NCBI RefSeq assembly: GCF_000350225.1 | Contig: NW_005178701.1 | Span: forward strand, 186,001-250,000 | Reading direction: 5' to 3' | DNA: 64,000 bases | Source of the DNA: Chondrus crispus | Taxonomy: Eukaryota; Rhodophyta; Florideophyceae; Gigartinales; Gigartinaceae | Shown here: positions 11,082 through 19,699 of the stretch, piece after piece | How the letters are laid out: each line of letters begins with the position of its first letter | Numbering within the stretch: the stretch's first letter is position 1 | Program-made: the position numbers and the translations under genes | Notes under the pieces: generated by a model | Told to the model about the DNA's origin: nothing | The model's input: the letters and a program-made list of their open reading frames with translations, nothing else | Databases searched by the model: none

Positions 11082-12959
11082 ATGGCCTTCCTCTTCCCTC
11101 CCCCTCCACCGCCCCCCTTTCATCTGGGCACATTTCCCAGCCCCTCCCCTCAAGGCCCCTCTCCCGCACTCCCCATCCGTCGTCGTTGCACCCTCACCCC
11201 CGCTTTCACCATCTCCAACCCCTTCAGAAACCCCGATGGAAACACATTCCTGGGCCGCGTCCACGTCCTTGGGCGCAAAAAAATACCCCTCTCCGTCATC
11301 GACTCAGCGTTTGCACCCATCGCCAAACAGAATGTCAACCGCAAGCAAGTCGACGCCGCCATCGACGTCTGCAATAACTGGTTTACAGAAAACGGCTACC
11401 CGTGCTCCCGCCTCTCCATCGTCACTTACCCTTCGATTTTCAACCGCACGCTCGCCCTTTACTCCATTGAGCCCCGCCTGCACGCCATACGTCTTGTCGC
11501 AGTCGACAGCAACGGCAAACCCGTCGAGGACGCCTCCGTCGTCACAAGAGTCGACCTGATCACCCGCGTCCTCGGCATGAAGCGGGACGACATTTTTAGA
11601 TGGCCCTCGGTATTTTCGAGTCTGCAGACGTTCAAGTCAAATCCGTTTCCGCCGAGCGCGTCGAGCTTGTGCTTAACGTCAAAGAACGCCGGACTTGCCG
11701 CGTGGAACCGGGCGCTGGCATCACTTCCGACGGGCGCATGTACGGGGACGTCTCCTTTCTAGACAACAACTTTCGCGGAAAAGCCCAACGCATCCGCATC
11801 GAGTGGCAAAAGCGCTTGGACTCCCCCCGCGCCGCGGGCTGTGTCGCCTTTGAAGATATGCGCATTGGCGCCAGAATCCCCTTCTCATACAAGATTCGTG
11901 CGTTCCGCGATGCCAATTCTTCCAGGGGGGTGCCGGCTACCCGCTCCATCGGCCTACGCAGACCATCAGGCGATGATGAAGTTACTCGTCGCGGGATTGA
12001 GACCCCGCTCAGGTATGACAAGGATCGGGACGGCGCCATGCTGGAGCTTGGCGTACAGGCCGGGCAGTGGCAACTGATTGCTGTTGCTCAACTCGGTCGC
12101 GGAGAGCGTCCAGGCGAACCCGTCAGAACGTGCCACGCCAGATACGTCCATTTTTCAAACTGTCCTGCAAAGCAGTATCGCACACATGACGCGCTTCCCC
12201 ATCGATTGTCCTCGGTCTGGGCATATGCTCAACGTGGAGAGCTCAATCGGGAAGACATTTAATGAGGCCGGCACGATGTTTCGCAACACAGTTGTCCGGC
12301 TGGCACAATACGTGGGGGTGGGGCCATACGCTTCTATTGCGGCAGGTCTCAATTTGGGGATCGGGTCGGATAATCTACCCTGGCATGAACAGAAATCGCT
12401 GGGGGGTGTCATGAATGTGTGCGGTTATGACCATGGAGAGCTGGGACGGTACAAGTCGTTTTGGGACGGGGCGACTTGAGCTTAGGGTACCGTTGACGCG
12501 CGGTGCTCTCCCGGGGCAGTTCCAGAAGATGATGAGAGCGAAAACGAAAGGGACGGAAAGCAAAGCGACACCAGTGCCGGCAAGGACATCGATAAATCTG
12601 CTACTCAACAAAAGACGAGTGGCACTAAGGGAGGCAGCGAAAAGACCCCCGCCGTCCAAAACGACAAGGGGGCTAATGCAGAGAGTGAAGACAACACCTC
12701 TGTATCGAAACACGTGAATGATGCCCCAGCGAATCGATCTGGAAAGGTGATCTCACCCGGTTTGCTGGACAGCTTGCCGGCGTTAGTGGGTGTTCTGTTT
12801 GGGGATATTGCCGTCTCTAATGAACAGATACGAGAACCGATTGGGATGAGCTACGGAGTCGGTGTTCGCATTGGAGGCATAATCACGATGAACTGGACAA
12901 GGACGATGGACGGGAGAAAATCGCGACTCCATTTTGGGTTGATCGATAGATGTCTGTAA
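11082..12959 (+). CDS. OEP80/Toc75-V-like Omp85 protein of the plastid outer envelope, four frame breaks
   Basis: Start chosen at the ATG at 11082: MAFLFPP followed by a Pro/Ser-rich, acid-free leader resembling a transit peptide. Residues about 55-170 form POTRA-type repeats: a VHVLGRKKIPLSVIDSAF strand-helix, then DVCNNWFTENGYPCSRL and a SNGKPVEDASVVTR stretch matching the equivalent segment of plant OEP80. The C-terminal half is the beta-barrel: GAGITSDGRMYGDVSF, FLDNNFRGKAQRI, the LPWHEQKSLGGVMNVCGYD turn (family signature around VRGY), TGRLELRVPL, and the final strand pair SYGVGVRIGG and SRLHFGLIDRCL. The family inserts or transports beta-barrel and precursor proteins at the plastid outer membrane. 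Reading switches frame near 11598 (-1), 12085 (+1), the T run at 12459-12462 (+1) and near 12525 (-1). A hydrophilic insertion of about 75 residues (from about 12527 to 12750) splits the barrel. Either a decayed copy or consensus errors in a working gene. Confidence 0.8.
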
Positions 12960-13040
12960 AGGTAGCAGTGCGATCTTGCCAGTTAAGAATTAAGTATAAA
13001 TCCCCGGAATCATCCCACATGACAAGAGCTAGTTCTCGTA

Positions 13041-13511
13041 CTATCGCTTGCGTTCTTGCTGCCAACGGTAAACGGCAGGCGCTCCTGTCATAGAATTCGC
13101 TCGTCTTTCCAACACACGACGCCCCTTGCTCAGCAGAGCCTTCTCCGAGGCCATGTCCTTCAGCACCGTCCTCAATTTTCCGTGTCGCTCCTGCCGCTGT
13201 TGCAATTCCTTGTACGCTTTCTTCGTCGACCTTAGCGTTGCTCGATGCCCTCCACCACTATGTAAGGAGCCCGTCCCTTTCCGCTCACTCAGCTCCTTTT
13301 CTAGCCCCGCCATCTCCTCTTCATCATCCACAAACATGACATGCGTCCTGGGGACGCCCGAAGCCGCCGCTACACCATGCAGACTCTTCTTCAGCCTGTG
13401 GACTCTCCTACCTTCCATTGCGCATTTCATTCCCACATATCCACTATATGCACCACGACGCCCCTCGAAAAGCTGCGCCGCGAGCTGCGCACGTGCCACC
13501 GCGGCGGACAC
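13041..13511 (-). CDS. UTP11-like U3 snoRNA-associated protein, C-terminal part
   Basis: UTP11 is a component of the small-subunit processome that works with U3 snoRNA in nucleolar 18S rRNA maturation. The 156-residue frame matches its C-terminal half: GYVGMKCAMEGRRVHRLKKS, then HVMFVDDEEEM, a charged coiled coil (KKAYKELQQRQERHGKLRTV), a LLSKGRRV segment and the hallmark end VYRWQQERKR directly before the stop. The usual 90-100 residues before the GYV..K segment are missing. The frame is open further upstream to an ATG at 13649 if one TGA (13524-13526) is ignored, but that extension does not resemble UTP11. The gene may start across an intron, be truncated, or be a pseudogene. It converges with OEP80, 81 bp apart. 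Confidence 0.66.
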   Translation of the reverse strand: MSAAVARAQLAAQLFEGRRGAYSGYVGMKCAMEGRRVHRLKKSLHGVAAASGVPRTHVMFVDDEEEMAGLEKELSERKGTGSLHSGGGHRATLRSTKKAYKELQQRQERHGKLRTVLKDMASEKALLSKGRRVLERRANSMTGAPAVYRWQQERKR

Positions 13512-13695
13512 ACCGGCTGCCCTTCACGCCGTCAAAACTTTTCGGTCATGCATGCAGATCATTTTTGAAAATATGACAAATGATTTGCACGCGTCATGCA
13601 TTCTTATTGGCTTGTCTTCGTCGTTTTCTGTACCCCCACCGTTTTCCATCTGGTAAATTTACCAGGAGAAGGATCGCCGGAACCCCATCCTTCCG

Positions 13696-14013
13696 ATGGA
13701 ACCAGAGGCCCCGCCTTCCCCTGAACTAGCGCCCGAAGTTGATAACATCCACCACGAGGGAGTCCTGTACAATGTCTACAATGTCCTCACATTTAAGAAC
13801 AAGCGCTTTTATGGCATCGCGTACGAGTCTACCGAGCGGTAGTACTAGGTCGACTTTTCCGTCCGCAAATGACGTTTTGTCAGCGCAAAGAGCGATGCCA
13901 TTGAGGAAGATCCCCCGTTAAGGAAGCATCGGGTGCTTGCAGCCGGGCACGTTGGTGAAGAGGGCTACAATGGGAAGTGGGGCACGTTGCGGAAGAGGGC
14001 TGTAGGGCTGTAG
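13696..14013 (+). pseudogene. Unrecognised short coding-like frame with internal stops
   Basis: From the ATG at 13696 a 48-codon frame with protein-like composition (NIHHEGVLYNVYNVLTFKNK, then RFYGIAYESTER) ends at TAG 13840. The same frame continues with coding-like residues to 14013, interrupted by a second TAG and a TGA shortly after. It may be a decayed gene fragment. No family recognised. Confidence 0.2.
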
Positions 14014-14113
14014 TAGGAGGGGCGGGATCTGAAGACTACGGGTCGGTGGCATGGATCTTCACTAAGGGGAGCCATGGGGAATTATGCGTTTGCAGCTCTA
14101 CGTGTACACGTTT

Positions 14114-14158
14114 AAGTGTCGGGTATCACGTTCAAGTGTCGGGTGTCGGGTATAAAAG
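14114..14158 (+). promoter_or_regulatory. TATA box with upstream direct repeats
   Basis: TATAAAAG lies at 14151-14158. Just upstream the motif AAGTGTCGGGT occurs twice (about 14114 and 14134), with a third shorter copy GTGTCGGGTAT running into the TATA box. The arrangement resembles a core promoter. The transcript could be the hairpin-rich segment at 14172-14320 or the coding-like fragment after 14345. Confidence 0.35.
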
Positions 14159-14171
14159 GGCTGGAAATTTA

Positions 14172-14320
14172 CTACTGGCGACCGCCAGTAAGGTCGGTAG
14201 TCGCCGCATGCAAAGGCGGGGCGACGGAGAAAAGGGCTTCGCAGGGGTGGTGTGCTTCGGTACCACTCCCCTGCTGCCCTTTTCTTTTGGTCGCGAGTTC
14301 AATTCCTCGCCCCGCCCCCC
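14172..14320 (+). other. Hairpin-rich segment, possible structured RNA
   Basis: Shortly after a TATA-like box the plus strand holds several strong dyads: a short ACTGGC/GCCAGT stem, a GC-rich hairpin with arms GCAGGGG..TGGT and ACCA..CCCCTGC closed by a TTCG-containing loop (14242-14276), and a GCGAG/CTCGC stem (14293-14310) enclosing TTCAATTC, which fits the Pol III B-box consensus. GGCGGGG (14215-14221) can pair with CCCCGCC (14310-14316). I cannot fold it into a proper tRNA: the T loop has eight bases and no good A box is present. It could be a noncoding RNA, a tRNA relic or a structured leader. Confidence 0.25.
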
Positions 14321-14344
14321 CACCTTTGGAAGCCCCTCGTAGCT

Positions 14345-14670
14345 AGTAAATTCCGCGGCGCAGCGCAGCGCAGGCGCAAGAAGAGTGTAGAGTCGCTTTT
14401 TAAAAGGCGGAAGCCAAGGTACATCGAAGACTGTAGGGATAAGCACATATACGAGGGACTGGAGCTGCTAAAGTGGCGCAGACGCGGAATGTGGAGGAGG
14501 CGGCGCTGGGCTTTGATATTATCGAGTGCGTAGAGTTGAGGGAGCTAGTTTGAGAAGTGGACGGGAAAGAAGAGGTGTTGGAAAGGGTGGTGCGGTGGAA
14601 AGGGCGGAAGAATAGTGGGATAGTAATGCCGCGCGAGCAGACGGCGACGATGAAGCGACGCCTGGGCTAG
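14345..14670 (+). pseudogene. Unrecognised charged protein fragment, one frameshift and one stop
   Basis: A basic region (RRRKKSVESLFKRRKPRY, YEGLELLKWRRRG) continues, after a one-base shift at the AA at 14488, into an acidic coding-like region (NVEEAALGFDIIECVELREL). This passes a TGA (14539 area) and ends with a smooth frame (KEEVLERVVRWKGRKNSGIV) at TAG 14668. Composition and continuity look like one gene of at least 105 residues. I do not recognise a family, and the upstream start is not clear. Confidence 0.3.
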
Positions 14671-15040
14671 CTAGAGAGAGATGAGGGAGATAGAGAGGGT
14701 TTTCATTAAAGGAGGCGGGGAGGACTTTGTTGGTTGGTGTGGGCAGTTGGAATGGGGTGAAGAGAGATGGAGGTGGGAATGCGTCATAGAACGGCGGGAG
14801 CATCTCCAAAGGAGACTCGTTTTCACGGGCCCTGTCCCTCCCCACGCGCACGCGCTGGATCCTGCGTAAAATTACCCCTTTCGCATCCATTCAGTTGCAC
14901 CCACCCCTCCCCTCTTTTTCTCCTCTACGCGTTACGGACCCCCTTCCTTTGCCTTCCCCGCCCCCCAAACCCAGACGCCTACCGAAAACCATACCACCTC
15001 CCCTTTGTTTTCTGTCCCCCCTTACCCCCAAACCCTCCCG

Positions 15041-15345
15041 ATGTCCACCGCCGCCTCCAAGCGCGGCCGCCGCCCCGTCTACACCATGCACGACCCGGCC
15101 GCAGCCGCCGGCCCTGCCGATCCCACCGCCCCTCTAACTCCCGCCGCGGCCGGCACATCACGCCGCAGCCACCCATGACCGTCGCCCCGGCCGACGGCCC
15201 CGCCTACGAGGCACCCACGGCCACACGCGTCTCGCGCACGGGCATGGTCGGGCGCATCGCCGCGGCGGCCGTCATCTCAGCGGCACCGGCCGCGCCCGCC
15301 GTCGACGCTCGAGCCGTTGCCACCGCACCAGAGACTGCCCTATAA
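15041..15345 (+). CDS. Hypothetical Ala/Pro-rich protein, one frame break
   Basis: The ATG at 15041 opens a frame with strong G/C at third positions (MSTAASKRGRRPVYTMHDP followed by Ala/Pro repeats). The same codon bias jumps by one base near 15170 into a second frame (PADGPAYEAPTATRVSRTGM, then a hydrophobic Ala-rich stretch) ending at TAA 15343. Joined, it would be about 101 residues. The Arg-rich then Ala-rich make-up could suit an organelle-targeting leader, but no mature domain follows before the retroelement region begins. Function unknown. Confidence 0.3.
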
Positions 15346-15515
15346 CTATGCGGCACATCTGAGATCGGATCTTGTCTTGAGCACAACATTTGGCACTTTA
15401 AATTCAACGTAATGTATAGAGGCTTTACCCTTCTAACCAATTTCCATTAACTCGAAATTAGTACAGGAGAACACAACATATTAGTCTGTTCTTTTCGGTA
15501 GGGGTGGCTGTTCAC

Positions 15516-15598
15516 AGCAGCGTTCTGACGACGTTGCGCAGCAACGTTTATACTAATCCAGAGCAGCGTTCTGACCACGTGGCGCAGCAACGTTTATG
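15516..15598. repeat. Two-copy 46-bp tandem repeat with internal hairpin
   Basis: The unit beginning AGCAGCGTTCTGAC occurs at 15516 and again at 15562. Each copy contains a dyad built on CGTTGC..GCAACG (perfect in copy one, with one change in copy two). It lies in non-coding sequence between the hypothetical gene and the copia fragment. Confidence 0.45.
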
Positions 15599-15622
15599 AA
15601 GCTCATCAGAAATTATAATGTT

Positions 15623-15750
15623 AATCAGTGGTACGCAAAAGTAAAGCACGAAAACAAGGTTGGAAATTGATACGAATGTTATGTTGAATCAGAATATAAA
15701 TATTTGGGGTCAAAAATAATGTACAAATACGATGGTGGAGACCACTGATT
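15623..15750. repeat. MITE-like 128-bp sequence with 10-bp inverted ends
   Basis: AATCAGTGGT at 15623-15632 is the exact reverse complement of ACCACTGATT at 15741-15750. The interior is AT-rich and non-coding. No clear target duplication is visible, so a chance inverted repeat is possible. Confidence 0.25.
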
Positions 15751-15783
15751 TTCAGTGATCCTATGTATTCTGACTACGTAGTG

Positions 15784-16700
15784 TAGCTGGAAGTGACTTG
15801 GAGGCCATATTATGGATGAAAAATGAACTCAACAAACGATTCGATATGAAAGACCTTGGCGAAGCGAAGACTTGTATTGGTCTAGAAATCGACCGTATAC
15901 GTTCTAAACACGTCCTGACCGTCACACAGTCGAAGTATGCCCAAGCAGTACTGAAACGGATCAAAATGTCGGCATGCAATCCTTGCCTTACTCCGAAGGA
16001 ACAGTCTCGACATATCACAATGCAAGTTGTCGAAACTGGCACTGATGACAACCCACGCTTTGAACCATATCGTCAGGCCATTGGATGTCAAATGTTCCTA
16101 ATGGTCGGGACCCGCTCCGATATTGCGTTTGCCATTGGAAAGTTATCTCAACACTGTGCCGACCCTCACGAGTCGCACTGGTCAGGTGTGAAACATGTTT
16201 TGAGATACTTGCGTGGGTCCCAGCATCTTGGAATAGTGTTTGGTAAAGATGATCTTGGTACGGAACTTCATGGGTATAGCGACGCAGATTGGGGTGGATG
16301 CCTTGAATCACGAAAAGCAACGAGTGGGTACGTGTTCAAGCTTTGTGATGGGCCTATCAGTTGGGCTTCCCGGAAACAAACAGTAGTTGCAAAGTCTACT
16401 TGTGAGGCAGAATACATCGCACTCAGTGAAGCATGCAAAGAGGCCGCGTGGCTTCGACGCTTCCATGCCGATGTACTTGGTGCGAATTCGGATCCAACAA
16501 TTCGCGTTGGATGTGCCAACGCTGGTACGATTGCGTTTGCTCAGAACGAATCTACAAACCGTCGGAACAAGCACATTGATATTACGTATCATTTTGTTCG
16601 AGATGCCGTGCAGCGAAAACTGGTCACATTGTATCGTTGTCCGACAACAGGAATGCAAGCCGATATGCTGACCAAAACACCTTGGTCGCGTGCTGTTTGA
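15784..16700 (+). pseudogene. Ty1/copia pol fragment: reverse transcriptase end and RNase H
   Basis: A frame of about 300 residues matches the C-terminal quarter of copia polyproteins: AGSDLEAILWMKNEL just after the YVDD active site, then FDMKDLGEAKTCIGLEI, QSKYAQAVLKR, the YRQAIGCQMFL..TRPDIAF-type region, VLRYLRGSQHLGI, and RNase H with YSDADWGG, ATSGYVF, WASRKQ, STCEAEYIAL and RNKHIDITYHFVRD. Everything upstream (gag, protease, integrase and most of the RT) is missing, and the YVDD itself appears cut at the left border (about 15775). A purine-rich tract (CGAGGGGAGG, 16758-16766) follows and leads into the 3' LTR. Copia polyproteins make and integrate retrotransposon cDNA; this copy cannot. 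Confidence 0.88.
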
Positions 16701-16767
16701 AAAGTTCGTGGGCATGGTTGGGCTTTCCCATTGCAAAGCTGCCCATAGCATGTGATCGAGGGGAGGT

Positions 16768-18024
16768 ATTGAAAATGTGCGACCACATGCTGTTATCCGC
16801 AAAGTGCAAAATCGAGCGACACGTGTACATGACTCAACGGTCCGGACCCTCACCCCATATCACCACATGACACGTGTAAACTCTCAGATTTTGGGGTTCT
16901 GGGGACGAAAGTGGACTTTTGGAGGGTTATGCAAATTTGCATAAATGGCGAAAATTTGCATTTGGCCCGAACCGTTATAGGGCTACACAGGCAATACTGC
17001 AAATCTATTGGGTGTCGGTTCGAATGCTGCAATTCTATTGGAATGTTATTATCCACTTATATGCAGTCATGCTGGTGATATATCTTGAATGATCAGTATA
17101 CGTTTCAATTACATCATTTCGGGGGTTTCAAGTTGTTCACCATGGCTGTAATGGGTAATTATGGGGGGCCTTGGCGCTGGACAGTTGTGTGCGGTGTACA
17201 CATGTTCAAGTCGCCAGGTTGCTGCGTGTACGTACACTTGTACATGTCGCCTGCATACGGTCAGGCGCGTGTCCGAGTACAGTACATGTGAATTAAAAGT
17301 ACAACAAGTATTTCTCACAAGAGACATGTACTTACGTGAGCACTCAGTGTATGCGTCACGCTGTATGCGACCCTTGAATCAGTATGCGGCGTTGTACTAC
17401 ACTCTCGTCAGCATGCGACGTTGTACTGTGCTCTCGTTATAGTGCGCCGTTGGATGCAAGTTGATGACAGTACTCGTGTGATTCACATCAGATATCACGT
17501 GAGATGTGTAGAAAGTCTGGATGCACATTGTTGCTACCCGTCATAGTTGTCTGGCAGTGTGTACCGAAATTAGTAAGGTACGAAACAAGGGCATGTATGG
17601 GGACTGAGATATGACAGGACTTTGCGTTGTTGGAAATAAAGAGATGCCAAGTTGATCATGGTGCAAGAATATATTCTGATTCTGTCATGTCTGGATGCAG
17701 ATTAGTAAGGTGTGAAACGATTGCATGCATAGGGCCATGGTTTACAGTCACTCGAAATGTGTAGAAACTGTTGTGCACTGATAGTCAATAGTCAATTCGT
17801 AAGGTGGAAATAGAACAGTGTGGACGGGCCAGAAGAGGACTGCGCTTGGTCGCGCATAGTAGAGTATAGTTTACTGGGAGTCAGAGTAGAGCGATAGTGT
17901 AGCACTCGAAGTGTATAAGTATCGCAGGAAAACGGCTTCAAAGTAAACCTCGGCACCAGCTCCTTCACTCACACACATTAACCTGCCGTCCTTCTTTCCC
18001 TTGCCCCTCCGAACCTACCATTAT
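16768..18024 (+). mobile_element. 3' LTR of the copia element (1,257 bp)
   Basis: It starts right after the polypurine tract that follows copia pol and matches the isolated copy at 20118-21374 along its whole length; both are 1,257 bp. Ends read ATTGAAAATG and CCATTAT (CCATTGT in the other copy), so they are not the usual TG/CA, unless the border is one base off. An 18-bp perfect palindrome at 16927-16944 carries two ATGCAAAT octamers. The right flank enters a Ty3 pol relic. Confidence 0.8.
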
Positions 18025-19699
18025 TTATCAAACGCGAAATTACTGCCGCTGCTGTAAGCCCGGTACCACCCCACGAACGCGAACATTTCCGGACTGCCGG
18101 AGGTCGGATGGCACGGATCCGCCGTGAAGGCACCAGAGACAGCGAGAGCCCGGTGCAAGAAGAAGAACGCGACGTGCGCGTCGAGAACGCGCTGCGTGAA
18201 GAAGTAACGCGTGAAAAGCGCGTGGGCCCTTCCTTCGGCCCAAGGAGTCAAAGGCCGAAAGACGAACGCGAGGCCCTGGACTCCGACGGTCAAGGAAGAA
18301 GAACGCGAAGAAGGGGCAAGACGCAGCGCCGACGGCCAACGCAAAATGAACTGGGGCGAACGGTCCCGCCCAAGGTCCTCGAGGGCATCGTATGTCTGAT
18401 GACGTCTAAGATCCACAATATATCGGGCTCGATGGCTACTGAGAAGAACGCGTTCAAACCGTACACTATCGCCGTCGTTACGTGTTCTGGCTACAATCTA
18501 GTGAGGAACGCCGACCTTCCTCCGGATTGGACGCGACACGCGTAACGCGACGCGCCGTTGCCAAGGCTGGCCGGAGCGAACAGCAATCCGTTGAGGCTAA
18601 GCGCAGTGGTCTGCTTGGTTGTCCAGATTTAGAACACGATGTTCCGAGTCCCTTTCGTCGTCGCGGACCAACTGGCCGTCTCCGTGCTTCTTGGCACCGC
18701 GTTCATTGACGCGAATGTCCGCAGCATCGACATAGAAGCTCAGAGGCTCGAGCGCTGGCATGGGGGCGCTGTGGCCATCGTGAACGCGAAGGGGGATCCG
18801 TCTCCCCGTACAAGGAGACATGGAAGCGAAACAAACCGCGCAGAAGTACGCGAAGAAACCCAGCACCCGATTCGGATCGTGCGCTTGGTAAAGGTCCCCG
18901 CTATGTCGCAAGTTCGCGTACGCGTTACGACAGCGGGGAGGGGTTTGGTATTTTTGGAGCTCAAGCCGTCGCTGCAGCATTGCCACGCAGTGCGGCTGAC
19001 CAACGGTGTCGCGGTAGTACTACCAAACCAGGTCTTCGAGGTTATAGCCGCGAATGTTTTGCGTCAGGTACGATGACTGCCGAAACATACAGTCGTCGGA
19101 TACGCCAAACGGAACCCTCTCGCCATCCTGACACCGGAGCGTCGGGTGGCAGAGGAGATCGCGCACGCGTTGCACATTTCCAACTTGGACGGCCAAGAAG
19201 AAAAATTAGGAGTGGGACGGCCTGAATCCACCGCGGAGAAGAACGTGAACAAGAAAGCGGACGAGGGGCACGCGAGGTACCCAAATTACGCGGAAGATAC
19301 CGGACGCGGACAATATATGGATCCCAAGTCGAACGAGGAAGATTGGGAAAAGGAGATTGATTTGTCACACGTGAAGGACGAGGAATTACGCGTACAGGTG
19401 CTTGAGATGCTACGAGAACACTCAAGTTTGTGGAGCGGGTCGCTCGGAATGATCCGAGCGACGGAACATCGCATCCCACTTGAGCCCGGCACGAGGCCGA
19501 TACACGCCATGCCCTACTGCAAAGGGCCCGCGATACGCTAAATGGTCCCGAAAGAAGCGAGGAAATGCTGACCGCGGGAGTGATAGAGCCCGAGAATACC
19601 GAGTGGGCGTCCCCGGTTGTCCTTGTCCCAAAGAAGGACGTTAGTCTACGCTTCTGTGTGGAATACCGTCGCTTGAACGCGAAAACGCTGGCGGATTCG
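18025..19699 (+). pseudogene. Ty3/gypsy pol relic, lineage Z: protease and start of RT
   Basis: It matches the pol gene at 26.9-28.6 kb in the same order: MTSKIHNISGSMATEKNAFK, the protease active-site region (VTCSGYNLVRNADLPPDW), a FRIPFVVADQLAVSVLLGTA core, then RT from RATEHRIPLEPGTRPIHAMP to EYRRLNAKTLADS, where an inserted LTR cuts it at 19700. In-frame stops occur at 18543 (TAA), 18628 (TAG), 19074 (TGA) and 19539 (TAA), with a frameshift near 19555. The active site reads VTC where retropepsins have DTG. The 5' side is replaced by the copia insertion. Clearly dead. Confidence 0.85.

Noticed and set aside
11598..12527. Spliceosomal introns as the cause of the OEP80 frame changes.
   Set aside because: Homology continues to within a codon or so on both sides of each break, leaving no room for an intron.
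14215..14316. Intron-containing tRNA gene with acceptor stem GGCGGGG/CCCCGCC.
   Set aside because: The T loop would have eight bases, no A box fits, and no anticodon arm could be placed. Kept only as a possible structured RNA.
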